A stretch of 64,000 nt of DNA, from the NCBI GenBank assembly GCA_037957365.1, contig JARHVA010000006.1, positions 11,614,001 through 11,678,000 of the forward strand. The letters are read 5' to 3'. The translations under genes and the position numbers were made by a program. Positions 36,781 to 49,499 of the stretch are shown piece after piece. Source of the DNA: Torreya grandis (lineage: Eukaryota > Streptophyta > Pinopsida > Cupressales > Taxaceae). The notes under the pieces are model-generated. The model had not been told where the DNA came from. It saw only the letters and a list, made by a program, of their open reading frames with translations, and did no database searches. How positions within the stretch are numbered: the stretch's first letter is position 1; every line of letters starts with the position of its first letter.

Positions 36781-36829
36781 CATATGGATATTATGATACA
36801 TGAGTTATTAGTCATGGTTTAAAAAATAT

Positions 36830-38520
36830 TTTTATTGGGTGAATGGTTAGGAAAAGGATGTTTGAACACATCCATATTTTGATTAATAGGTGCATTAGGG
36901 TTATCCAAGATAAGATCACCCATGTCAAGCATGTCTTGGACAATGTTCTTGAGTGTTTTATAGTTATTAGAATTGTGGATTTTGACTCGATGGTAGCCAA
37001 AAAAATCATGCTCCTTGTACCAAGTAGGAATAGGATGGGAGGGATCAAAATATATAAGAGGATTATTTTGAGGAAGAGTTATGGCTCCCTATTGCAATAG
37101 TTTTTCCAAAATAGAAGTGTATGACTCCCCAATGGGAGTGTATTGTCTTTGTTCATACCATTGTTGGAATTTATTGGTCAAATTTTATGAGGTTGAGGAA
37201 TTAGGTTGGTTTGTGGTTATGGAAGAAGCTAATTTAATGACCATTGCATTGGTGGAGCCTTTAGATTTTTTGTTAGAAGGAGAAGGTTTAGAAGAAGAGG
37301 AGTCATTTGATTTGGAATTGGTGTTCTTACTATGAAACTTGACTTTGTCTTTGTCTATATCTTGGATCTTGAGTTTTCGTACTAATGTAAAGGCTTCATC
37401 AAATGTGTGAAAAGTTTATACTCAGAGTGTGGATGAAATGTGCTAAGCACATGACCTTGAAAAGAGCTCAATAAGCTCATGTTGGGGTAGAGAGAAGGAG
37501 AGTTGATTGATTAAGCCTCTCTAGTGAGCGACAAAATCTATGATAGACTCATCATCAAATTATTAAATAGAATAAATGTCCATAATAGAAACCTTTTTAA
37601 AAATGTTGATAGAGAAATAGTCTAGGAATAATTGTGTGAGTTGGGTAAATGAGAAAAGGGAGTGTTGAGTTATAGAGCTATAACAATCTATGACAGAACT
37701 CGAAAGAGACATAGGGAAGGAGCAAAGTAGTAACACATCATTATGCCCTATTAAATAACAAGCATGTCTAAATGCTCATAAATACTATTGTGGGTCCTCT
37801 TTACTCTAGAAGCAAGTAAATTTGGGGAGTTCCCATTGACTTGGATAAGGATGAATAGGCACAGAAGGATGGATGGGCTCATTGCATATCTGATCATAAG
37901 ATAACACATTCTTTGAACCTGATTGGATGTCTCTAGATTAGATATTTTATCCATCAGCATCTTAATGAGGTTTGGATGGAGATTGGTTTGGGAGATATCC
38001 CCTAAGTTATAGGGAGCTTGATAATAAGTAGAGGTAGCATATGACATATCTTGCTATAGTTATGCTGATGCAACACAGGGGTAGTGAGTCATAGGCTAGG
38101 GGCATAAATTAAAGGGGCTTGTCTTGTTGGGTTAGAGATAATGCTTTGGTTGAATGTTGTTATTGTAGGTTAGGTTGTTGGCATGATTATACTGGGTGAA
38201 GGGTGAGTTGTAACTCATATAATTATAGGTGCAAGAGTAGACATGATTGGTACCACAAAATTTTGAAATGAGGTTAGACTTGACTAAACTACTTGTGGTT
38301 ATGAAGGTAGGGAAGTCATGATAGGGTTTATGTGAGAATAGGTAGTTGGTGATGCTAAACTTTCAACATTATTTATGGTTGGGTTACTTGTTGAAGAGGT
38401 GTTTTGAGTAACCATGGGGAACATAGTGGAGATAGTGGAAAGTGAAGTTGTCTCCATCAGAGAAGTTGGCATACCATATAGTGGGTCACTTGAAGAATTG
38501 TGGGTTTGGATCATGGTAAG
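36830..38520 (-). pseudogene. T1 gag
   Basis: The minus strand shows a gag body (DDESIIDFVAHWRGLINQS near 37520) and, at 36840-37020, the end of gag reading FFGYHRVKIHNSNNYKTLKN followed by PNAPINQNMDVFKHPFPNH. In relatives this last part is a Cys/His cluster; here the two Cys are replaced by Gly and Tyr, so metal binding is lost. Frames 38514-38299 and 38047-37751 are open fragments. Confidence 0.7.
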
Positions 38521-40012
38521 GTAATGCTAAAGAGCTACTAGATTACGATTAAGAAATATAGTAAAATCTTTATCTCCTTCAGGCATAATGGGAATTTGGT
38601 TAGGGCTAGGAGTATGATTTATATCTGAAGTATGCTCCATGATAGAATCAATAACAAGAGGGGAATGTGGAAGTGGTTGCCAGTTTGCATAATCGGCAAA
38701 ATTTTTGGCTTGGCTTCACATCAATGCCATGTAAGAAGAAGTATAAATAGTCTTAGAAATTTATACTAGTGATAGAGTGAGGAAAAAATAGGTTTGGGTG
38801 TAGGTAGGTAGGTTGTTTTAGCTTATTGTTTTGATCAAACTAAAAATAATCAAATGACACAGTCATCAATGTCAGTCACTTGACCAATGTCAATAGGTTA
38901 AAGTCTGCCAACGTCGGTAGATTTTATCGATGTTAGTCACTATGGGGTCCTAGGAGATAAAAATATAACATTTTAGAAACTTAGAGGTAAAATATAGGCA
39001 AAATAGAGGATATAGGAGGTCTGTATAAGGAGGATAAACACTCAAAAAACTTGATATAATAGGTTATACAACTTGAGTATTATGAATAGTGTTGATTTTG
39101 TAAATCATTGGAAAAAAATTCTTACCATCTCCAAAATATAGAAGGCAATAAAAAAGTAGAAAAAGAACATACATCCATTAATTATTAAATCTTAGAGATT
39201 AATTTTAGTCTCATGTTGGCTTATGCCTTAATCAGATAGTGAGATGAGAGTTTCGTTACCGAAGGTAATAAAAAGCAATCTACAGTTGGTTTTAGGTTAG
39301 TTTCAATGCTCAAGAAGAAATCTATGTTAGACTAGGTATGTGGCTTATTATATGAGCTTTCTCCCCAAACTTCATGGACTTGAAGCCATGCTAGGATGCT
39401 TAGCTAGAATATACCTTCTATCTATAGTTTATACTTCACTAGAGAATGGAGTGGGTTCTCCCCTTGGTGGTGAAATCCAAGTAGGATAGCCATGTAGGGT
39501 AAGTTGATCCACCAGGTGATGAAATCTTGATGGGCCTTGTCTCAGGTGAGTTTAGATGTTTGTTTTTATGAGTGTGATCTATTAGTGTAACATGGGTTTA
39601 CTATGATTCATTCATAATGCTTGTAATTAACTAGGTGAGCAAATATGTAGTAAGCAAACAATGAACTGCAGTGAGTTTTAAACCCAAATCTAAAGTGTTT
39701 TGATTCGAATGAAAATAATGATGAAATAAGAGAAGAGAATGAATTTAACTATCTTAATGTGCATGCAAGAAAGAGATAAAGAAGAGATTCTTTTTATCTT
39801 GCAAGAAAAATGATAAGTTTATTTTAGAGGCAAAAGAAAGACAAGAGTGGCAAGGAAGAAATTTTAGTTTATTGCCTTTAAACAGAAAATAAAATGTTGA
39901 ATATTTCATTTTGAGGAAAAAATAGAGGGAGAAAGTGAAAGGAATGAAATTTTAACTATAATGCACCTATATGAATGCTTAAAACAAGTAATTAACCCAA
40001 GGAAAACTCCAG
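38521..40012 (-). other. T1 leader between PBS and gag
   Basis: Noncoding. It includes another small cluster of the (A/G)CGTCGGT-type motif near 38871-38942 (CCAACGTCGGTAG is intact). No gene seen. Confidence 0.45.
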
Positions 40013-40031
40013 GGTCTCACCAGGCGTGTCA
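40013..40031 (-). promoter_or_regulatory. T1 primer binding site
   Basis: The minus strand reads TGACACGCCTGGTGAGACC four bases after the LTR end. Its position fits a tRNA-primed PBS; I cannot name the tRNA with confidence. Confidence 0.6.
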
Positions 40032-40035
40032 AAAA

Positions 40036-41488
40036 TGTTTCACTAAATTTTGAATCTACTTGATGTTTAATGAGAAACATAGATGAAAGGTAGGGATTAG
40101 AGATTACAGAGAACCCATATTGGTTGTGTGTCATATCCAAATGATGTTGGGTACTCCTCTTTGGCTAGGGAGGACTACTTGCAAATAAGAAATCACTACC
40201 ACCAAAAATAATTATTAGTAGATATATGAGTGGGTTGCCAAGATACGCACTTGTTCCTAGAAGTGTAAAACTTCCCTAGGGATGACAATCCACTTCTTGA
40301 AATAAAATGGTAATAAATGACAAAATGAAAGAGAGTGTAAGAGAGAGATATTTGTATCATTCTTATAGTTTGAGTGTAGCAGAGAGTGATACAATGCAGG
40401 TAATATGAGTTATTGGTGTTTTTGGAGGTTATTTAGGCAGGCTCAGGGAGGTTAATAGAAATAGATAGTCACTAACATTGGTTAGGCTACTGATGTTGAT
40501 AAGGAGATATAAATGATGTCAGTAGGAGCAGTAGGTTCTTAGGAGGTTATAGGAGATTGTTGGTTAGGTTTGTGAGGTTGGGAAGAGTCGTAAGGGAGTG
40601 AGTAAGACTCAGGTGGGTCTAGATAGAGGGCTAGTATGTTTGACGTAGAGGGAAATAGGTGAAGGAGTTTTGAAACTCCTTCATAGGGAGAGTTAGGATG
40701 TTTGTAAAATGATAAACAATATAATGTAAAGTAATTTTTGAATGACTATTTAAAGGAATTATAAAACATAGAGATATATGTAGCTGGTGAAATGGATGAA
40801 CCATGAGTTCTAGATAGATGGCTCTGATGAGGCATGTTGAAGCAATACGTGAACAAAAAAGACAAGCATGTGCTACTAATTTATAAGAATCCAAGGTTTG
40901 TGCAGTATATCAATTCCCAATTCGGATTGATTTGTGTAGAATAATGGTAAGCCTAGATGTAGAAAGTCAAATGCTAAAGATTGTACGCAAATGATTAATT
41001 TTTTTTAATTTCTACTGACCTAAATATTAGCTTGGAATTTGGATTAAGTAATTGACATCAGTGATCCCACTGATGTCAGCCAAGGGTTGACTGACATTGG
41101 TGGCATGATAATAGGTAAAAGGGCTATTTTAAGCCTATTTTCTATTCCTTCTCTTGCCAAGTGTGGTATCCATTAGAGAATGGTAGAAATATGAGGTTAA
41201 GAAGAATGTAGTTAGGAATTTATGTTAGGGGTGAGAACAAGTCATGGGTAGTTAAAAATAGGGGACTAAGTCTTGAGGTGACTCAGAAGGTAAGAATTAG
41301 TCTTAAGATGAGGTGGCCAGGTAAGGTGGCATAAGTAGTTTTTAATTAACTTAATTAACTAATTTTAAATTAATTAAATATGTGAGGGGTGAAAACATGA
41401 GTTAGGAAGGCTAATTATTAAAAGGGGATAGAGGGGGGTTTCAACACAGGGAGTTATGCACATGTATGACATAATTTTGGTGTCTACA
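40036..41488 (-). repeat. T1 5' LTR
   Basis: 1,453 bp, a direct repeat of 28894-30380, starting TGTTTCACTA and ending GGTGTCTACA on the plus strand, next to the PBS. Confidence 0.9.
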
Positions 41489-43760
41489 CTAGGAACTCCT
41501 TCATTACTTGGGAATGCCTATGGTGTAGCTCCTTATACTATGCTGGTGGGGGTGCTAGGCACCTTTGTTGATTTCTCCTCCATTGGTTTCATAATTATGA
41601 CAACCTTCTTTTCTTCATTTTCTTTCTTGGCCCTTTCTTCTTGAGCCTTCTTTTTCTATGCCCTCCTCTTCTTTATTATTGTTAAGGTCTTTTCTTCCTC
41701 AGCCTCAACCTTATCAATCTCTTCTTGGGTGATTTTAGTTGCCTTCATGGATGCCCTTTTTTTCTCTATCACCAGTGCCATCTTTATTTATTCTTTGTTG
41801 AGGCCCATTTTCTTTCACTAGTTTTTCTTTTCCTCCTCAGTTAGTGGAGGTTGTGTGGAGGACTCTTTGGATAAGGCATTGGGTGGATTTTTTGCATCTC
41901 TAAGTACATTGGTAGTGATACCTTGGAGGGCCTCATGAACTTATTTAACATTGGGATTTTATTCTACTACTTCATCCTAGATGATGTAAACTTTCATCCC
42001 TTCTTATTTCATTTCTTCATGTGCCTCTTGTGCTTCTAATTCCTTGTGTACCTTTTGTGCCTCCATCTTTGCCAAGGTTATTATGGGTATTGAAACTAAA
42101 CCCTTAGACTTCTTTTTACTCTCTCTTTTCTTAGGTGAAACAATCCTTGTCATGAAGGTAATGCACTTATTCTTTAGTGCAGAGGGAGTGGCCTCATCAT
42201 CGAAGGTGATCTTCAATTTGATGCACTCTTACATCTCCTCAAGTGTCTCCCCCTTTTTGTTTTGTAGATATTTCTTCTATGCTACCAATGCTAGATTTCA
42301 TTTATTTATGATCAAGAGGGGGAGGTCATCATCTTTCTTAATGCTTGCACCCTTATTTCTTGAATTCATATCATAATATAACATGTGGATGTACCTGAGT
42401 ATAAATTCATTTCAGAGGGGATGGATGTCATTGTGATTTGAGTCATCCTCCTCATCCTTGGTCACTTTCCTTCATGGGTGTACATGTTGGTGCTGCAACC
42501 TAATTCATTCCAAATCCATGGTTTTCACTAGGATGTCCAACTTATATATATTACAAATTATTTTAAGTGCATTCATGTAATATTTGGCTAAAAATACATA
42601 GGAAATTTTCATCCAGTTGGATCGATTACCACATATGAGTGCTAGGTGTACTACATAGAAGTGCTTCATAGTGATGAAGGTTTCCATTCCAAACATATTC
42701 TAAGGGAGCTCCTCTAGGATGCACCATTCCTCCTTGAATGCTTTGATATACTAGGTGCACCATCTTATTACTCAAGTATTGTAATTTTAGGAGAAGATAG
42801 GAGGTAGGTGAAGTTTTGGTTCTTCAGTGCTGGCGAGTCCTTGTGCTCTGGGAAGACACATAAGTTATCCTTATTTTCATAAGGCACACCGATCTCCTCC
42901 ATTATAACTATAATTAACATAGACCCCCACTAGAAGGTCTCTCATTCCAAATGACACTCAAGTGCATTCTTCACCATTTCCTCTACAATAAATTTTGATA
43001 TATTAAAATTTACCTCCTACACCATGTGGTGGGTGATGCATAGGTAGGCCTTGGTGATGTCTATCCATTGAACATCAGGGTAAAGTTTCAAACTCATAAG
43101 GCATGCAACTGCCCTCATTTTAGGATCCTTGATGTCTTTGATTGGGAAGGCAAAACCTCCCTTGTAGTACCTTAGGAGTTTCCCAACCCTTTCAACTTCA
43201 ACATCATCTGCTATCATTTGGTAAATGTTTGCACTAGATTCTAGGAGCTTGGTGATTTTACCAATGAGGTTGGATAACAACCACATGCACCTACACACAA
43301 AGTAGAAGTAGTCCTCATGGATGAACGAGAGGAGGAACTGCATGAGTTCCTCAAACTTCCTAAAACATGACAAATCATAGAGTTGAGTTAGGTTAGTGGT
43401 TACAAGTTTGTCTTGGATGGAGACATCAAATAATGTTATACGTACTTCAGTCTTGGCCCCTATATCAACCACCCAGTCTTGATCTAGGTCTAGCATATTG
43501 CTTGAGGTATGATGGTTATATTTTTTGAGCCAGTAGGTGTGCGTAAAAGATGCTTAACTCTTTCCTACTAATACCTCCTTAGGAAACTACATTTCTTAGT
43601 AGGACATTTTTTTAAGCACCTCTAGATCAATCTCAATGATGTTAACTCCCTCTACTAGTTATGCTTTCTTCTTTATTTTGGTCACTTCTTCTATCATCTG
43701 TACCCTCTTGGCATCTTTCAACACCTATGGTGGGATAAAACTCATGTATTTATTCTCCAT
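41489..43760 (-). pseudogene. N-terminal and middle part of a long accessory-type reading frame
   Basis: On the minus strand a frame begins at an ATG at 43760 (MENKYMSFIPP) and includes the open block 43496-43017 (LDLDQDWVVDIGAKTE, FIHEDYFYFVCRCMWLLSN, KDPKMRAVACLMSLKLYPD). Next come a basic segment (VSPKKRESKKKSKGLV, 42216-42004) and a strongly charged Lys/Glu coiled coil (EEKTLTIIKKRRA near 41680). T1 cuts it at 41489 and it resumes at 28893. Stops are mostly TAG or TAA in place of likely Gln codons. It could be an accessory gene of an older LTR element or a low-copy gene relic. No family recognised. Confidence 0.5.
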
Positions 43761-45218
43761 TTTGAATTGACTAGTGTTGAAGTACAGTTTATTTACTTTA
43801 CTAAATCCTTTAATTTTTATTGACACTCCTCAAAGTCATGAGATCCATGACTACAACTTCAGCTTTTGAGCGTCGTTTGTCATTAATGGTGGCCTCAACA
43901 TCACTCTAGTTTTTTGGTACTTGGTTCTTTCACAATTCATTCCCTACACTTCTCTATGATAATCTCAAAGGGAATGAAATTAATCTCTCTATTTAATCAT
44001 TCACATTTGGCATCTATAGGTACTTAAGGTCTCACTATAGTAGCATTTTCTTGCTTCAAATCTAGTTTTCTAGTTCAGCTTTGGTTCACTATTCTGAGTT
44101 TTTAGGTGCAAATAATCTTGAGTTTTGTAAAATAAACTACTAAAACCTTTGTTATTTTATAACCTTAATTTAAACCTTCTTATTTACAAGTGATTAATGA
44201 TATGGTGGTGCCTCAATTTATTAGAATTCATTAAAATCTATGAAATCTACAAAAATAATCTACCATACATGCATTCAATATGGATATTTATGCCTTCACC
44301 ATCACCTTAATAAATTATCCTAATGGTATTTTTGGTGAAGTGATGTGTAGTTTAAATGACCACTTCTCACCTCACTTTTGGTGGATGCCAGATTGTCTTA
44401 ACAATCTTTATCCTATGCTTTTTTCACTTGGTAGACCTTTAGCCTTCCTTATGGCAACCTGGGCACAACACTTCACATGCACATAATTTATCCTCCATGG
44501 TTCCATCTTATTTTCCTGCTATACTTTCATTTCAAGTGCACTTTCCTATCTTGGTCAATTTTTATGCTCTTATCTCTTTACCTTAGCCTGTCCTACCCCA
44601 TACAAATCATTTGTGTAGGCCCTCCAATACTTCACTCTATACTTTTGGTCTCTTGTGCACGATCATAGTATGCATCTTCTTTCTACCTCTTGCACATTCG
44701 TATCTTATGCACCTCTTTTTATTAATTGGTACTCATATTTTTAAAGTTTGAAAAATTCCATGCACCCAAAAACTTAGGCATCTAGCCTTAGGTGATTTAG
44801 AAAACATCTGCACTCAACTCACCTAATTGGAGTTATGCATAGAAGCACCAAAATATTTATTTTATGGGCTTGAAAGTGCTGCTTATTCACTTTCCAAAAA
44901 TAATAATCATAAAATATAAGGAAATGTTTGGCTTATGCCAAACATAATTTAGGTAGTATAACACAATTGACTTGTGATCGAGAAGTCAATGTCTGATGGC
45001 ACAAGCACCATCTTATTTTCTATATGGCTTCAATCTATTACCATTGAAATACCCAAGGAGTATTTCACCTGACATAATTAACCAAGAAAGAATTGTAACT
45101 TTTATTGGTTCAGACAAGCATCTCCCTAATATTAGGTTATTCTAATTCATCATTACCCTCTGTGTTAATTTATCATCATCCTCAACCAAGTTTATCATGT
45201 TTGGCATAATTAGGGTCC
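43761..45218. other. AT-rich stretch, no gene recognised
   Basis: Only short unsupported reading frames occur on either strand. It lies between the accessory frame and the hairpin repeats. Confidence 0.3.
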
Positions 45219-45489
45219 AATGATTATAACCACCTATGGGCAAATCATTACACATCATCCCACCTACATTTCTTAATGATTATAACTACCTTTGGGAAAA
45301 TCATTATGTTTTCAACACTTTAATATTTCTACCTATACAAGGGCATGTTATTATCTTGTTTGTCTATCCTAACTGTGGGAACTCCATCTTCTCAATGATT
45401 ATAACTGCCTTTGGGCAAATCATTGTATTATCATATCATGTTTCCACTATCAGGGTACAATGTTTATAACTACATTTTGGAAAACCATT
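45219..45489. repeat. Four 31-bp hairpin repeats
   Basis: Units at 45219-45249, 45275-45305, 45394-45424 and 45459-45489 are all 31 bp and share AATGATTATAACTACC, then TTTGGGCAAATCATT, with few changes. The ends AATGATT and AATCATT are inverted repeats, so each unit can form a 7-bp stem. A weaker fifth unit may lie near 45512. Spacers are unrelated in length (about 25, 88 and 34 bp). Confidence 0.75.
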
Positions 45490-45750
45490 GTGCACCATCC
45501 CACTTGCATTATCAATTATTTTGACTACTTTATCAATATCATTGTGTTTTCACCCCAACATCTTTCCTTTATTTGGTCCCCTCATTTCCCTTATTTCTTT
45601 TTGAGGGACCATTTTCTGACCCATTTGTGCCAATCATTCCCTTGAGGGGACATCATATAGTTAGTTTATCATCATTACAATTGTAAGCATACATGACCTT
45701 TTCATTATTTGAGAATAAATTACTATGATTATAGCTTGCAATGCCTTCCC

Positions 45751-45764
45751 AAATAAGGGCAAAT
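45751..45764 (+). promoter_or_regulatory. Possible polypurine tract before the left LTR
   Basis: AAATAAGGGCAAAT directly precedes the TGTATACACC start at 45765. The same type of tract precedes TGTAGACACC in T1-T3, supporting the left arm as the 3' LTR of a plus-strand element. Confidence 0.5.
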
Positions 45765-46937
45765 TGTATACACCTAAATTTGGCCACTAATAACCTCTAA
45801 TCAGGCTTTGGCTAATTTCCACTCAAAATACACAATTTGGCCTAAAAACACTAAAACACATTAAATGATGTGAAACTAACATATTCAAGTGCCAATTTTA
45901 GCTAGGATATCATTAAATGGAGTAATGCAATTTATGGTCTAGCTAACTTTGATTAGATCATTCTGAGTTAAAACACCAATTTTGCACCTAAGTGCTCTCG
46001 ATTGCTCTTTCATATCAAATATTTTGCATAATATGTATGCCTTTGTTATTTGTTGTCAATAACATCCTAAATGGGATAATAGATCCAATGCATCTGACAT
46101 TGCCTTCCAATTCCAATCCAATCAAATTTTGGACCAATAACAAGACATTCTGATCAATTTGAGTAATTTGTGCATAAAGTGCTTAAACATGTTTAAGAGA
46201 TAATTAATATAAATCAAGGATTAATTAATAATTCCATGGAAACTTATTGAATACTTGTTTTTAGAAATGAATATTAAATATTTGCATCATTAGGTGATCT
46301 CATTTCTTGGGAAGACATCCCTAGGCCATAAATGCCATAAATATCAGGATTCATGCCCTCCATGCCTCACCAATGCCTTCCATTCCTCTTAATTTCCCCT
46401 TATTCCAATGTCATGATGAGGATAATTATAAACTTAATTCCAACAATTGAATTAATCTTCAACCACACATCTCAATATTAGGATGGATGGTTCAGGTTGA
46501 TTCTAGACATCTCATAAATCTATAAATAGAGAGGCCATGAACATCATTTATAAGAATTGATAATGCAAAGTTATAATGCAAAAATTATTCCATAATCGAT
46601 TTCAATTAGTGTTACCTTGCCAAATTTATTCCAAGCCAAGCCAAGCCATAAGCCAAAGGTGCCAAGGAGAGATGGAGGTAGTCAAGCTTCCATTGATGAA
46701 GACTTCATGAGCACAAACTAAGCAAGACATACAACAAGAATTTTGGAGCATCCAAGGAAGATAAAAGAGGGTTTGTTTTAAATTTTAGTTGTGTGTTTTA
46801 TTCATATTTGTTAACTAAGTTCTCCCTAGTGTCTAGGCCTAGAGATGTTATGCTAGTTAGTGTGTTTCTTTTATTTTGAAACTAACACCATACTAACCAT
46901 CCTCTCTTGAATCAAATTTTGAGATCACATAATGTCA
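45765..46937 (+). repeat. Left LTR of a tail-to-tail pair
   Basis: Starts TGTATACACC and ends CATAATGTCA. A TATA box (TATAAATAGAGAGG) lies at 46521-46530. Its reverse complement is 46946-48137. There is no coding sequence. Confidence 0.75.
46521..46530 (+). promoter_or_regulatory. TATA box of the left LTR
   Basis: TATAAATAGA in a good plant context, mirrored on the minus strand at 47363-47370 in the right LTR. The two promoters point towards each other. Confidence 0.6.
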
Positions 46938-46945
46938 TTCTTAGA

Positions 46946-48137
46946 TGCCATTATGTGATCTAGGAATTTGACTCAAGAGAGGATGGTTAGTATGGTGTTA
47001 GTTCTAAAATGAAAATAGAATGAAAGAAACATACTAACTAGCATAACATCTTTAGGCCTAAACACTAGGGAGAGATTATTTAACAAAAATGAATAAAACA
47101 CACAACTAAAATGAAAAACAAACCATCTTTTACCTTGGATGCTCCAAAATACTTGTTGTAGTGGCTTGCTCAGTTTCTGCTCATGAAGTCTTCATCAATG
47201 GAAGCTTGGATACCTCCATCTCTCCTTGGCACCTTTGGTTTGTGGCTTGGCTTAACTTGGAATAAATTTGGCATGGTAACACTAATTTTAATGGATTTTG
47301 GAATCATTTGTGCATTATAAATTTTCATTATCAAGTCTTGAAAATGATGTTCATGGCCTCTCTATTTATAAATTTTTGAGATGTCTAGAATCAACCTAAA
47401 CCATCCATCGTGAGATTGAGATATGTGGTTGAGGATTAATTAAATATTTGGAATTAAGCTATAATTATCTTCATCATGACATTGGAATAAGGGGAAATTA
47501 AGAGGCATGGAGGGCATCATGGAAGGCATTGATGAGGCATGGGAGGCATGAATCCTAATATTTGTGGCATTTATGGCCTAAGGATGTCTTCCCAAGAAAT
47601 GAGGTCACATGATGATGTAGATATTCAATATTCATTTCTAAAAATAATTATTCAACAAGTTTACATAAAATTATTAATTAGGCCTTGATTTGGATTGATT
47701 AGATCTTAAGCATGTTTAAGCACTTTGTGCATAAATTACTTAAATTGATCAGAATGCCTTGTTATTGGTCCAAAATTTGATTGGATTAGAATTGGAAGGT
47801 GATGTCAGATGTGTTGGAAATATATTACCATTTAGGATGTTACCAAAAAAAATAACAAAGGAATGCATCTCATGAAAGAGATTTGATAGGAAAGAGCAAT
47901 CTAGAGCACCTAGGTGGAAAATTGGCATTTTGACTCAAAATGATTTGATCAAAGTTAGCTAGCCCATAAATTACATTGCCCCATTTAGTGATACCCTAGT
48001 CAAAATCAGCACTTGAATATGTTATCTTCACATTATTTATCATGTTTGAGTGTTTTTAGTCCAAATTGTATGTTTTGGGTAAAAATCGGCCAAAATCTTG
48101 ATTGGAGGTCATTAGTGGCTAGATTTAGGTGTCTACA
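46946..48137 (-). repeat. Right LTR of a tail-to-tail pair
   Basis: Inverted copy of 45765-46937: on the minus strand it starts TGTAGACACC (at 48137) and ends CATAATGGCA (at 46946). Only the 8 bases TTCTTAGA separate the two ends. Arms agree at about 80-85% by eye. The minus-strand start has no purine tract beside it. Confidence 0.75.
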
Positions 48138-48729
48138 ATAAAAAAGCATGCACTTATATGATGCGAGGTCCAAGACACTCCTCTCCAAGATCCCTTATGA
48201 CATTCACCCCTCCCATAATACATAATGGTTTTTTGGAGGACTAATAGTGTTATTCAAAAGGGTATTCTCCATGAAAATATTCATAGACCCCCAGGAAGTG
48301 CTTGAAGTTATACTCAGAGCTGAGGTAGTCAGGTGTACTGATATAGGCATCAACCCATTCATGGAGGCATAGATTGTATTTATGGCCTCACAACTATAGA
48401 ATATAACTACTAGTTCATCACAAGATGTTTGAAATGAGTTGTGGTACATAGACTACAAAATAGAGGGTAATACTCAAAATAACTACCCTTGGAGGAATGT
48501 GTGCACATTGTTTATCAGATGTGAAATTTTCCATGAGGCACATGATGTTCATAACTTCCCCTTATTATAATGTACCAGTTAGGTTAGCAAAACCATCTAC
48601 TACAAGTTGTGTGATACATACACTCACAACATAGCTAACTATTGAATGATTGATGAAATGCACTAGAACATAGAGAGAGGTGAACAATAGATAAATATAA
48701 TAGTTAAAAAGTAGGTGAACCAAGGAAAT
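48138..48729 (+). other. Sequence before the decayed plus-strand gypsy gag
   Basis: Probably the earlier part of gag of the element at 48730-52530, but I can read no domain in it. Confidence 0.3.
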
Positions 48730-48900
48730 AAGGGTTATGGTCAACAAAATGCTGGATATGGGAGCCAAAGAGGCACCAAAGGGTGAGGTGAAGGATATGA
48801 TAGAGGAAGATTCCTACCATAGTCATGTTATAAGTACAGGTTGACTGAACACTATCAACATGACTACTTGATGCATCCAACATGAAGGTATTATCTAGGA
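48730..48900 (+). pseudogene. Decayed gag zinc knuckle of a plus-strand gypsy element
   Basis: One frame reads NAGYGSQRG, GYDRGRFLP and CYKYRLTEHYQHDY. This matches the Gly/Arg-rich tail and CCHC knuckle of gag, with the second and last Cys now Tyr (TGT to TAT). Confidence 0.55.
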
Positions 48901-49499
48901 TTGAATGTAGTTGAAGAGTGCCTTAACTTGTACAAAAAGCTAACCCAAGGTAAAATGGGCACTGATAGAGGTGCATGGATGATAAAAATGAACCTAAGGA
49001 TATAAATTGGTATCTAAAAAAACAACCAACATGCATAAAGCCAATCAAGGTGTAGGCAACCACTCAAAGTGGGTTCACCACTTAGCCACGAACTATGCCA
49101 ATACAAAAGCTATGTCTAGAATATGGTGAGCTAAGTTGCATCAAGTGTATATCTCAAATTAAGCTAAAATTTTTACCCTACCTTGACCCAATGCTTCAAA
49201 AGAACATCCTATAACAAGCCATGAGTGTAATACAAAATTTGTAGGAAAAACTCTAGCTAGCTAGATATCTCAAAGCGTAAGCTACCACCTTGCATAGAAA
49301 TCAAGATAGCTAAGAGGCTAAGGTACCAGAGTTGATATAAATATTATACCTCTTATAAATAAATAGGATGCTTCCCTTATTGAAAAATTTGCTCTTAGAG
49401 CATGCAAGGAAGAAGCCAAATAAAGTTGTTAAGCCTCAAGCAATTGAAGTTACTGTGCCACATATGGAGAGGGTGCATGAAGGCATACTCAAAATGAAG

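Larger units (their letters stand above)
28894..41488 (-). mobile_element. Complete Tat-type Ty3/gypsy element T1
   Basis: LTRs at 28894-30380 and 40036-41488 begin TGTTTCACTA and end GGTGTCTACA on the plus strand. The internal 9.7 kb reads on the minus strand PBS, gag, proline-rich spacer, protease, RT, RNase H, second RNase H, integrase, purine tract. That is the domain order of the Tat lineage. No convincing target duplication remains: ACAAG is on the left and CTAGG on the right. It splits a host reading frame (27560-28893 and 41489-43760). LTRs differ at very roughly one base in ten, and coding domains are full of stops, so the insertion is old. Confidence 0.9.

Noticed and set aside
28889..41493. 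Target-site duplication for T1
   Set aside because: Flanks ACAAG and CTAGG share only two of five positions, so none is claimed even though the LTR pair is clear.
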